Shown here: positions 13,626-20,303 of the stretch, in pieces
Layout of the letters: the number at the start of each line of letters is the position of its first letter
How positions within the stretch are numbered: position 1 is the first letter of the stretch
The notes under the pieces: generated by a model
Seen by the model: only the letters and a program-made list of their open reading frames with translations
What the model was told of the DNA's origin: nothing
The model's database searches: none
NCBI GenBank assembly: GCA_029864385.1
Contig: JAOTTL010000061.1
Coordinates: forward strand, 1-20,530
Origin: SG8-41 sp029864385
Lineage (GTDB): Bacteria > Pseudomonadota > Gammaproteobacteria > Burkholderiales > SG8-41
Reading direction: 5' to 3'
Length of the DNA: 20,530 nt
Position numbers and translations under genes: made by a program

Positions 13626-14171
13626 ATGAACATCGTCAAAACCACCATTCCCGACGTTCTGATAATTGAGCCGAAAGTGTTTGGGGACGAACGCGGTTTC
13701 TTCTTCGAGAGCTTCAACGACCGCCATTTCCAGGAACAGATTGGGCTCGAGCTCCATTTCGCCCAGGACAATTATTCACGCTCCGCGCGCAACGTTCTAA
13801 GGGGACTGCACTACCAGATCAAGCAGCCTCAAGCGAAACTTGTGCGCGTAGTCGTGGGCGAAGTCTTCGACGTGGCGGTAGACTTGCGAAGGAACTCGTC
13901 TACCTTCGGGAAATGGGCGGGTACTGTCTTGTCCGCGGAGAACAAGCGACAGCTCTGGATCCCCACGGGCTTCGCCCATGGATTTCTCGTCCTAACTGAG
14001 TCCGCGGACTTTCTCTACAAGACCACGGACTACTACGCGCCGGAGCATGAGCGCTGCGTCATCTGGAACGATCCGGATGTCGGGATCGAATGGCCCCTCA
14101 AGGGCGAGCCCATCCTCGCTGCCAAGGACCGCCTCGGCAAGCGTTTGCGCGATGCAGAAGTCTTCCCCTGA
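13626..14171 (+). CDS. rfbC: dTDP-4-dehydrorhamnose 3,5-epimerase
   Basis: 181 residues, a cupin-fold RmlC. It epimerises C3 and C5 of dTDP-4-keto-6-deoxyglucose, producing the substrate for RfbD. The family signature is complete: GFFFESFN, VLRGLHYQ with the catalytic His at 62, KLVRVVVGEVFDVAVDLR with Lys72, WIPTGFAHGF, and FLYKTTDYYAPEHE with the catalytic Tyr. It sits between rfbA and the canonical rfbD. The start region has only GAGCG before the ATG. Confidence 0.97.
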   Translation: MNIVKTTIPDVLIIEPKVFGDERGFFFESFNDRHFQEQIGLELHFAQDNYSRSARNVLRGLHYQIKQPQAKLVRVVVGEVFDVAVDLRRNSSTFGKWAGTVLSAENKRQLWIPTGFAHGFLVLTESADFLYKTTDYYAPEHERCVIWNDPDVGIEWPLKGEPILAAKDRLGKRLRDAEVFP

Positions 14172-14203
14172 GCGGTCAAGGATAGTTGACGAAGCCAAAT
14201 CCG

Positions 14204-14305
14204 CCACGGAAACACACGGAAGTACACGGAAATAGGGGAAATCGTTCCAATTGTGTTCCGAAAAGCAGGCAACTATTTTCTGTGTGTTTCCGTGTGATTC
14301 CGTGG
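14204..14305. repeat. 10-bp-period palindrome between rfbC and rfbD
   Basis: Left arm 14205-14234: CACGGAAACA, CACGGAAGTA, CACGGAAATA. Right arm 14278-14305: TTCTGTGTGT, TTCCGTGTGA, TTCCGTGG. Over the outer 29 positions the arms are complementary at 25, around a ~43-bp loop. This is the best-preserved decamer hairpin in the window. Confidence 0.9.
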
Positions 14306-14323
14306 TTAATGGATTGGGTTCTC

Positions 14324-14351
14324 CGATTCACGTTTCACGTTTTACGTTTCA
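14324..14351. repeat. 7-bp-period pyrimidine arm upstream of rfbD
   Basis: Units CGATTCA, CGTTTCA, CGTTTTA, CGTTTCA. It ends 10 bp before the ATG at 14362; the short space between holds AGGA, a plausible Shine-Dalgarno. Confidence 0.85.
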
Positions 14352-14361
14352 CGAATAGGAA

Positions 14362-15252
14362 ATGCGGCGCATTCTCTTAACGGGCAAGAGCGGGCAAGTC
14401 GGCTGGGAGCTCCAACGCACCCTCGCCCCTTTGGGCGAGGTGGTCGCGCTCGACGTACAGGACGTCGACTTCGCTTCACCCGACGCCATCCGCGAGAAGG
14501 TGCGCGAGATCAAGCCGCAGATCCTCGTCAATGCCGCGGCCTATACCGCGGTCGACCGCGCCGAATCGGAACCTGATCTAGCCATGAAAGTGAACGGAGT
14601 CGCCCCAGGCGTGCTGGCGGAGGAAGCCAATCGGCTCGACGCGCTGCTGGTTCACTATTCCACGGATTACGTGTTCGACGGCACCAAGAACGGACCATAT
14701 ACCGAGACCGACGCGCCTAACCCCCTCAGCGTATATGGACGGAGCAAGCTCGCCGGGGACCAAGCGATCCAGGCAACGGGCGTGCCCCACTACATCTTCC
14801 GCACCAGTTGGGTCTACGCGGCCCGCGGGCAGAATTTCGTCAGAACCATGCTGCGACTCGGGCGCGAGCAGACCGCGCTGCGCATCATCAACGACCAAGT
14901 CGGCGCGCCTACCTGGGCGCACTTCATCGCCGAGGCAACCGCGCAAGTTCTCGGCCAAATGATCAAGAATCCCGACCTAATGCAGGATCGGACCGGGATC
15001 TACAACCTGACCGCTGCGGGAGCGGTGTCCTGGTTCGGCTTCGCTGACGCCATCTTTGCCGAAGCAAAGGCTCGGCTGGGTATGACGCCGCCCAAGCTGA
15101 TCCCCATTACGACTGCGGAGTACCCTCTCCCCGCCCGCCGCCCGGCCAACTCCCGGCTGGACACCTCAAAACTGACCCGAGTCTTCGGATTGACGCCCGC
15201 TCCTTGGGAGACCGTGCTTACAAGTTGTATGCGCCAGCTTGGTGACAACTGA
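14362..15252 (+). CDS. rfbD: dTDP-4-dehydrorhamnose reductase
   Basis: 296 residues. It performs the last step of dTDP-L-rhamnose synthesis, NAD(P)H-dependent reduction of the 4-keto group. Canonical RmlD motifs: GKSGQVGWEL (8-17), NAAAYTAVDRAE, HYSTDYVFDGT with Thr101, YGRSK with Tyr125 and Lys129 (the Thr/Tyr/Lys catalytic set), RTSWVYA with the substrate-stacking Trp, and DQVGAPTW. This copy is the likely functional reductase of the pathway, compared with the altered paralogue at 11535. It follows rfbC and converges on nadE; the 82-bp gap 15253-15334 contains only a small GGATTAATCC palindrome and no repeat arms. Confidence 0.96.
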   Translation: MRRILLTGKSGQVGWELQRTLAPLGEVVALDVQDVDFASPDAIREKVREIKPQILVNAAAYTAVDRAESEPDLAMKVNGVAPGVLAEEANRLDALLVHYSTDYVFDGTKNGPYTETDAPNPLSVYGRSKLAGDQAIQATGVPHYIFRTSWVYAARGQNFVRTMLRLGREQTALRIINDQVGAPTWAHFIAEATAQVLGQMIKNPDLMQDRTGIYNLTAAGAVSWFGFADAIFAEAKARLGMTPPKLIPITTAEYPLPARRPANSRLDTSKLTRVFGLTPAPWETVLTSCMRQLGDN

Positions 15253-15334
15253 TTCGTGACCAGCAGGGATTAATCCTAGCGTCGGGATTCCCCCTATCTG
15301 CCTAGACAGGCTGTTCTTACGCGAGCCGAATTTA

Positions 15335-16993
15335 TTAGCGATTTCGGAATCGGTTGGTGATCGGGTAGCGCCGGTCGCGGCCGAAATTGCGGCGCGTGAC
15401 TTTCACGCCCGGCGAAGCCTGACGCCGTTTGTATTCCGCCCCGTAGAGCATGTTCTGCACGCGCGTGACCAGGGCTTGGTCGTAGCCCTTCACCACGATA
15501 TCCGCCACGGGCATCTCGTTTTCCACCAGCTCTTCCAGCACGGCGTCGAGCTGCTCGTAGGGCGGCAGGCTGTCCTGATCCTTCTGGTCGGGCCGCAGCT
15601 CGGCCGATGGCGGTTTCGTGATGATGTTCGCGGGTATTACCGCCCCCGCCGGGCCGCGCGCGCTTGCCGGCAGGTGCGTGTTGCGCCATTGGCAGAGATC
15701 GAAGACTAGGACCTTGTAAACGTCCTTGAGCACCGAGTAGCCGCCGCACATATCGCCGTAGAGCGTGGCGTAGCCGACCGACACTTCGGACTTGTTGCCG
15801 GTCGTCAGCACCATGTTCCCAAACTTGTTGGACAACGCCATCAGTAGCAGCCCGCGCAGGCGGGACTGAATGTTCTCTTCGGTGAGATCGGGCGCGTGCC
15901 GGGCGAACAGCGGCGCCAGCGTTTTGTCCGCGCAATCGACGAGCGGCGCAATAGAGATGGTGTCCAAGCGCGTCCCTAGACGCTTCGCACAATCGGCTGC
16001 GTCGTTGAGGCTCTCCCTGCTCGTGTATTTCGACGGCAGCATCACGCAGTGCACGCGCTCCCTGCCCAGCGCATCCACAGCGACCGCCGCGCTCAGGGCG
16101 GAGTCCACGCCGCCCGAGAGGCCCAGGACAACACCCGGGAAACGGTTCTTGTCCACGTAGTCGCGCAGGCCCAGCACCATCGCCTGGTACACGGCCTCGA
16201 GCCGCTCGGGCTCGGGATTCTTGGCGCCCTCTACACAGCGCCAGCCCTTGCCCACTTTCTCCCAGCGGCTAACGTTAATGTCCTCGCGCCAGTAAGGCGC
16301 CTGCGCGACGATCTTCCCGTCCGCATTCATAACGAAGGAACCGCCGTCGAACACGAGCTCATCCTGGCCGCCAAACTGATTCACGTAAACGAGCGGGAGA
16401 CGGCTTTCCCGAGTGCGATCGAGCGCGATACGCCGGCGCACGTCGTGCTTGTCGAGCTCGAACGGCGAACCGTTCGGCACGACGAGAAGCTCCGCGCCTC
16501 GCGAAGCGAGGTGAGCGGTGACCCCGGAAAACCACATGTCTTCGCAGATCATGATGCCCAGCTTCACGCCGCGGAAATCGACTGGCTCGGGCAGCGGGCC
16601 CGCCGCAAACACGCGCTTTTCGTCGAAGACCCCGTAATTTGGCAACTCATGCTTGAGGCGCACCGCGGCGATCTTACCCTCGGCGATTAGCAGGGCTGCG
16701 TTGTAGCACTTTCCGTCCTGCATCCATGGCGAGGAGATGAGGAGCGCCGGGCCTCCAGAGGCTGCCTTGGACACCAGCGCCTCGACGACGCGACGCGCCG
16801 AGTCGGCGAAGCTCGGCCGCAGCACCAAGTCTTCCGGCGGATAGCCCACGACGACGAGCTCAGGATAGACAACGAGGTCGGCGCCCGCCTGGGCGGCCGC
16901 ATCGCGCGCCTCCAGGATGAGCTTGCCGTTGCCCTCGACGTCTCCGACGGTGGGGTTGATTTGGGCGAGGGCGATCGAAAGGCGGTTTGCCAT
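15335..16993 (-). CDS. nadE: glutamine-dependent NAD+ synthetase
   Basis: 552 residues in two domains. The N-terminal nitrilase-fold glutaminase (about 1-270) has the Glu45 (YPELV), Lys114 (LKHELPNYGVFDE) and Cys150 (GIMICEDMW) triad and releases ammonia from glutamine. The C-terminal synthetase has the PP-loop LSGGVDS (292-298), LTTGNKSE and a closing YPITNRFR, and amidates deamido-NAD+ with ATP. It completes NAD+ biosynthesis in the cytoplasm. A purine stretch GGAAAG lies 10 bases upstream of the ATG. It is a housekeeping gene between two nucleotide-sugar blocks on the same strand as the downstream-lying epimerase operon, but separated from it by a 191-bp repeat-filled gap. Confidence 0.97.
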   Translation of the reverse strand: MANRLSIALAQINPTVGDVEGNGKLILEARDAAAQAGADLVVYPELVVVGYPPEDLVLRPSFADSARRVVEALVSKAASGGPALLISSPWMQDGKCYNAALLIAEGKIAAVRLKHELPNYGVFDEKRVFAAGPLPEPVDFRGVKLGIMICEDMWFSGVTAHLASRGAELLVVPNGSPFELDKHDVRRRIALDRTRESRLPLVYVNQFGGQDELVFDGGSFVMNADGKIVAQAPYWREDINVSRWEKVGKGWRCVEGAKNPEPERLEAVYQAMVLGLRDYVDKNRFPGVVLGLSGGVDSALSAAVAVDALGRERVHCVMLPSKYTSRESLNDAADCAKRLGTRLDTISIAPLVDCADKTLAPLFARHAPDLTEENIQSRLRGLLLMALSNKFGNMVLTTGNKSEVSVGYATLYGDMCGGYSVLKDVYKVLVFDLCQWRNTHLPASARGPAGAVIPANIITKPPSAELRPDQKDQDSLPPYEQLDAVLEELVENEMPVADIVVKGYDQALVTRVQNMLYGAEYKRRQASPGVKVTRRNFGRDRRYPITNRFRNR

Positions 16994-17043
16994 TGAGGTA
17001 TAGCTTTCCTGGCTTCTAAAGAATTCCTAGCTTCAAAAACAAA

Positions 17044-17147
17044 TTAGCTACGGAAACACACGGAATTACACGGACGTTTCAAGAAGGGTCTTAAGCTTTA
17101 CTTCTTAGTACACATTTCTGTGTGTTTCTGTGTGATTCCGTGGCTAA
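17044..17147. repeat. 10-bp-period palindrome between nadE and the GDP-mannose epimerase gene
   Basis: Left arm 17049-17074: TACGGAAACA, CACGGAATTA, CACGGA. Right arm 17116-17143: TTCTGTGTGT, TTCTGTGTGA, TTCCGTGG. The outer ends TTAGCTACGGAA and TTCCGTGGCTAA pair at 11 of 12 positions. In nadE's sense direction the left arm forms its 5' leader. Confidence 0.85.
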
Positions 17148-17162
17148 TGATCCTGCGGTTTC

Positions 17163-17176
17163 CGATTCACGATTCA
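17163..17176. repeat. two 7-bp units at the 3' end of the epimerase gene
   Basis: CGATTCA twice, ending eight bases from the TAG stop of the minus-strand epimerase gene. Read in that gene's direction they give TGA twice. It is the last heptamer tract in the window; none is seen to the right of 17185. Confidence 0.65.
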
Positions 17177-17184
17177 CGAGAGGA

Positions 17185-18201
17185 CTAGCGGTAGACCTTC
17201 CTCCGCTCCCCGCTCTCCTTCTGCATCTCGTCGTAGATCCAGCGGTAGGTTTTCTCCATCCCCGTCATCAGCGGGATGGACGGCGCCCAGCCGAGCTTCT
17301 CCTTGATGAGATCGTTGTCGCTGTTGCGGCCCCGCACTCCTTTTGGCGCGTCGAGCTTGTAGTGCCGATTGAGCTTGGCGCCGGCGATCTTCTCGACGAT
17401 GTCCACGAGCTGGTTGATGGTGACCAGCTCGTCGCTGCCAAGATTGATCGGCTCGAGCACATCGCTCGCCATCAGTGACTGGCTGCCGTAGAGGCAGTCG
17501 TCGATGTACATGAAGCTGCGCGTCTGCTCGCCGTCGCCCCAAATCTCGATGTCGTTGGTCCCAGCCATCTTGGCGGCAATCACCTTGCGGCAGATCGCCG
17601 CCGGAGCCTTCTCGCGCCCGCCGTCGTAGGTGCCATCGGGCCCGTAGACGTTGTGGTAACGCGCCACGCGCGTCGCCAGGCCATAGTCCTCCCAGAAGTG
17701 CCGGCACATGCGCTCGCTGAAGAGCTTCTCCCAGCCGTAGCCGTCCTCCGGCATCGCCGGATATGCATCCTCTTCCTTGAGGGCGACGACGTCGGCGTTG
17801 GTCTGCTTGTCCGCGCGGTAGACGCAGGCGGATGAGGAATAGAAGAAACGCTCGGTCTTGTTGTCGCGCGCGGCGAGCAGCATGTTGGTGTTGATCAGCA
17901 CGGACAGCATGCAATCGGCCTTGTGCGTCTCGATGAAGCCCATGCCGCCCATGTCGGCGGCGAGATTGTAGACAAAGCGCGCATCCTTGCCGGCCTTGTA
18001 CGCGGCGGCCTTGTCCTTGAGATCGAGCTGAAGGTTCTCCACCTGCGGGAAGACTTGATACCACTCGTCCATCGGCTTGATGTCCGCCGAGCGGATCTTC
18101 GTGTGCCCCTGCTTGAGCAGGTCCGCGACGAGGTGGCCGCCAATGAAACCCCCGCCTCCCGTCACCACGATCAGGTCCTCCTTCTTTATCAGCTGTGGCA
18201 T
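17185..18201 (-). CDS. GDP-mannose 3,5-epimerase-like NAD-dependent sugar epimerase
   Basis: 338 residues, an extended short-chain dehydrogenase with VTGGGGFIGGHL (13-24). It carries the features of plant GDP-mannose 3,5-epimerase: Cys126 in SSSACVY and Lys198 in GGREKAPAA (the acid/base pair), Tyr155-Lys159 in YGWEK, plus GDGEQTRSFMYIDDC and GRNSDNDLIKEKLGW. GME converts GDP-D-mannose to GDP-L-galactose and GDP-L-gulose. In bacteria, homologues occur in polysaccharide clusters. A strong AGGAG sits six bases before the ATG. It follows a truncated mannose-1-phosphate guanylyltransferase, whose full form would supply GDP-mannose, with a 13-bp overlap. Substrate assignment is by motif only. Confidence 0.85.
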   Translation of the reverse strand: MPQLIKKEDLIVVTGGGGFIGGHLVADLLKQGHTKIRSADIKPMDEWYQVFPQVENLQLDLKDKAAAYKAGKDARFVYNLAADMGGMGFIETHKADCMLSVLINTNMLLAARDNKTERFFYSSSACVYRADKQTNADVVALKEEDAYPAMPEDGYGWEKLFSERMCRHFWEDYGLATRVARYHNVYGPDGTYDGGREKAPAAICRKVIAAKMAGTNDIEIWGDGEQTRSFMYIDDCLYGSQSLMASDVLEPINLGSDELVTINQLVDIVEKIAGAKLNRHYKLDAPKGVRGRNSDNDLIKEKLGWAPSIPLMTGMEKTYRWIYDEMQKESGERRKVYR

Positions 18202-18506
18202 TCGCTGCTCCTGAAAAAACGTGTTAAATGCGGCGCGGTGTTGCGCCCGATCGGCTCCAGCACGATCGATTTCGGGTTAATGTCCGCCTCCAGCAGCTGC
18301 TCGGCGACGACGAAGCGGTGTTCCTGATTACAGACGATCACCGGCGCCGCGAAGGCTTCCAAATCCGGCACCCGCTGGGCCGTTTCGACCAGCGGGCTGC
18401 GATGGGATGCGAGCGGAAGGAGCTGCTTGGGATAGAGGTTGCGCGACAGCGGCCACAGCCGCGTTCCAACCCCACCCGATAGAATGACTGGGACGATGTA
18501 CTCCAC
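18189..18506 (-). pseudogene. N-terminal remnant of mannose-1-phosphate guanylyltransferase
   Basis: 105 residues. The first 92 match the N-terminus of ManC/AlgA-type GDP-mannose pyrophosphorylase: VPVILSGGVGTRLWPLS, YPKQLLPL, VIVCNQEHRF and the exact IVLEPIGRNTAP signature. Homology stops there at about position 18230 and 13 unrelated residues follow (HLTRFFRSSECHS). Full-length enzymes have roughly 350-480 residues, so most of the sugar-binding region is gone and activity is not expected. It starts at a GTG 54 bp after the dehydrogenase stop. The break lies just upstream of an intact AGGAG and ATG of the next gene, so the deletion, real or assembled, spared that gene's translation signals. 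Confidence 0.8.
18208..18212 (-). promoter_or_regulatory. strong Shine-Dalgarno of the epimerase gene
   Basis: AGGAG on the minus strand, six bases upstream of the ATG at 18201. It is the clearest ribosome binding site in the window, in contrast to the repeat-fronted genes. Confidence 0.75.
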
Positions 18507-18560
18507 TAACCGAGCGCCGCCAACAAGGATGACCCGCAGGCAGCTGACAAGGCGCTTCTC

Positions 18561-19916
18561 CTAGGAGGCCCGCTTCTTGCGGTCCCGCGACTCGGCAAGA
18601 TGATGGTCGCCGTAGCCAAGGTAAACGACATCCGCAGCAGCTCCGATCCGATCCTTCGATATCATCCGCCAGCAATCGATGACGACGGGCCGGCCGGCGC
18701 TCCCGCCCAGCATCGCCGGATCGATGGCCGCGAATTGCGGCCAGGCCGTCGCTATCACGAGAACAGCCGCGCCGCGCGTGCATTGCTCGATCGATTCCGT
18801 GGCGGTCGCCTTGTCACCCAACACCGCGCGCGCGGCATCGAGCGCCATCGGGTCGTGCACGCGAACCGTGTAGCCGGCAGCGGCGAGCCGCAGCGCGATC
18901 GCGACACCCGGGCTCTCTTCGATGACGGAGGTATCGGGCTTGTACGACAGGCCCAGAACGCCAACCGTGGATCCGGGGGCAGCATGACGGCGAATGATCT
19001 CAACGACGCGGTCCGCTTGATATCGATTGATCTCGTCCGTCGCGCGAGCAATATCGGGGCGGGCCCCGATCGATTCCGCCAGCACGCCAAAGGCGACGTT
19101 GTCCCGCGGGAAACAGGGTCCGCCGTAAGCCGTCGCGCCTTTCAAGTACTTGGTGCCGATCCGCGAATCCAGCCCGATGGCCGAGGTAACGACATTGACG
19201 TCCGCGCTGGGCAGGCGATCACAAATCTCCGACAGCATATTGGCGTAGGAGATCTTGGTAGTAACGTACGTGTTGACCGAGATCTTCGTGAGCTCGGCGT
19301 TCACAAAGTTCATGCGCGCCATACGCGGCGTGTTGTCGCACGACGTCTTGTAAATCGCCTCGAGCATGTCGCCCGCGCGCGGGTCCGACTCTCCGATCAG
19401 GATGAAATCGGGATTCAGCAGATCCTTAATGACGCTACCCAGCGCGATGAACTCGGGGTTGTAGCAAAGGCCGAGGTCCGTTCCGACGCGCTTACCGGAG
19501 CTCTTCTCCAGCGCTTCCCGGATCTCGCCGCCGGTCGAGCCCGGCATTACCGTGCTGATAATATTGACAATGTAGTACGAATTCTTCTTGCGGAGCGCTT
19601 TGCCGATCTCATGAATTGCCGCGAGGACGTTCTTGTTGGTGAAGACGCCGTTCTTGTCGCTGGGGGTCGGGACGATGATGAACGCGATGTCACTTCCGAG
19701 AACGGCCTCTTCGAAACTCGTCGTCGCCTTGAGATGCCCCTTGCCCGCATCGATGAATTCCTGCAGCTGCGGCTCTTGCACCGGCGCCTTGCCGCTTGCA
19801 AGCAAGCGGACATACTCTGCGTTGACGTCCACGCCGATGACTTTGTGCCCCTTGCTCGCCAACACGGCCGCGAGCGGCGAGCCGAGCTTTCCCAACCCGA
19901 CCACGGAAACTTTCAT
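18561..19916 (-). CDS. nucleotide-sugar dehydrogenase (UDP-glucose/GDP-mannose dehydrogenase family)
   Basis: 451 residues from ATG 19914-19916 (MKVSVVGLGKLG), the standard family start, with GGAAAG just upstream. The NAD-binding GLGKLGSP (7-14), FIIVPTPSD, the conserved Lys211 in AELTKISVNTYVTTKIS and the nucleophile Cys268 in YGGPCFPRDN show a two-step NAD-dependent oxidation of a nucleotide sugar to a uronic acid. The C-terminal domain (from about 325) has VGVLGLSYKPDTSVIEESP. UDP-glucose versus GDP-mannose cannot be decided; the next genes act on GDP-mannose, while the overall form is equally compatible with UDP-glucose dehydrogenase. It leads a minus-strand operon with the guanylyltransferase remnant and epimerase. 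Confidence 0.9.
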   Translation of the reverse strand: MKVSVVGLGKLGSPLAAVLASKGHKVIGVDVNAEYVRLLASGKAPVQEPQLQEFIDAGKGHLKATTSFEEAVLGSDIAFIIVPTPSDKNGVFTNKNVLAAIHEIGKALRKKNSYYIVNIISTVMPGSTGGEIREALEKSSGKRVGTDLGLCYNPEFIALGSVIKDLLNPDFILIGESDPRAGDMLEAIYKTSCDNTPRMARMNFVNAELTKISVNTYVTTKISYANMLSEICDRLPSADVNVVTSAIGLDSRIGTKYLKGATAYGGPCFPRDNVAFGVLAESIGARPDIARATDEINRYQADRVVEIIRRHAAPGSTVGVLGLSYKPDTSVIEESPGVAIALRLAAAGYTVRVHDPMALDAARAVLGDKATATESIEQCTRGAAVLVIATAWPQFAAIDPAMLGGSAGRPVVIDCWRMISKDRIGAAADVVYLGYGDHHLAESRDRKKRAS

Positions 19917-20222
19917 CTGTACTTTCCCGGAAAAAAACCAGTGGTCCGAAACGCCGCATCCTGGATCAAGAATGCGAGCAATCCAGCCGACCGGCTGTGT
20001 ACCCCTGCGGTTCGATTTTTGTTTCGCGAAGGCGGGGATTTTACAGGGAAAATCTGGGCAAACCAAGCTGATACGAAAGGCTCGCTAGCCGCGCCCGACG
20101 GCTGCATACCGGATGACGCAATACGGGCTGGTCGTGTGTTAGTCTCGACCTCTCGGCCCGGGTCCTCACCTCGAGTCCCCACCCGCATCGGATCCAAAAG
20201 GAAAAATCTCTTCGGGTCAACG
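19917..20222. other. 306-bp divergent intergenic region without gene or repeat arms
   Basis: It separates the minus-strand dehydrogenase from the plus-strand epimerase stub. I see no supportable gene and none of the 7- or 10-bp tracts found elsewhere. It contains a candidate minus-strand promoter (20038-20066) and a small GATTTT/AAAATC inverted repeat (20037-20054) over its -10 region. Confidence 0.5.
20038..20066 (-). promoter_or_regulatory. putative promoter of the nucleotide-sugar dehydrogenase operon
   Basis: On the minus strand TTGGTT (20061-20066), a 17-bp spacer, then TAAAAT (20038-20043). The -10 matches the consensus at five of six positions and the -35 at three. This would leave a leader of roughly 115 bases before the ATG. 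Confidence 0.35.
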
Positions 20223-20303
20223 ATGGCGAGAAAATTCCTGATCACCGGTGGCACCGGCTTCCTAGGCCGCTTCAAGCGCTTTGCGCAAAAGGAAATCGTT
20301 TAA
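20223..20303 (+). pseudogene. N-terminal stub of an NAD-dependent epimerase/dehydratase
   Basis: 26 codons: MARKFLITGGTGFLGR is the start and Rossmann glycine motif of an extended short-chain dehydrogenase, but the frame then runs into KRFAQKEIV and a TAA. The rest of the ~300-residue enzyme is missing. The last base of its TAA is the first of the next gene's ATG (TAATGA), a tight coupling expected of the 3' end of a full gene, so the stub looks like a fusion of the start of one gene to the tail of the same or another gene. Confidence 0.6.

Noticed and set aside
15253..15334. Intrinsic terminator between convergent rfbD and nadE
   Set aside because: Only a 10-bp GGATTAATCC palindrome is present, with no GC-rich stem followed by a T-run.
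18600..20303. Long plus-strand open frame of 567 codons
   Set aside because: It is the antisense shadow of the nucleotide-sugar dehydrogenase, with no recognisable domain until the separate epimerase-stub start at 20223.
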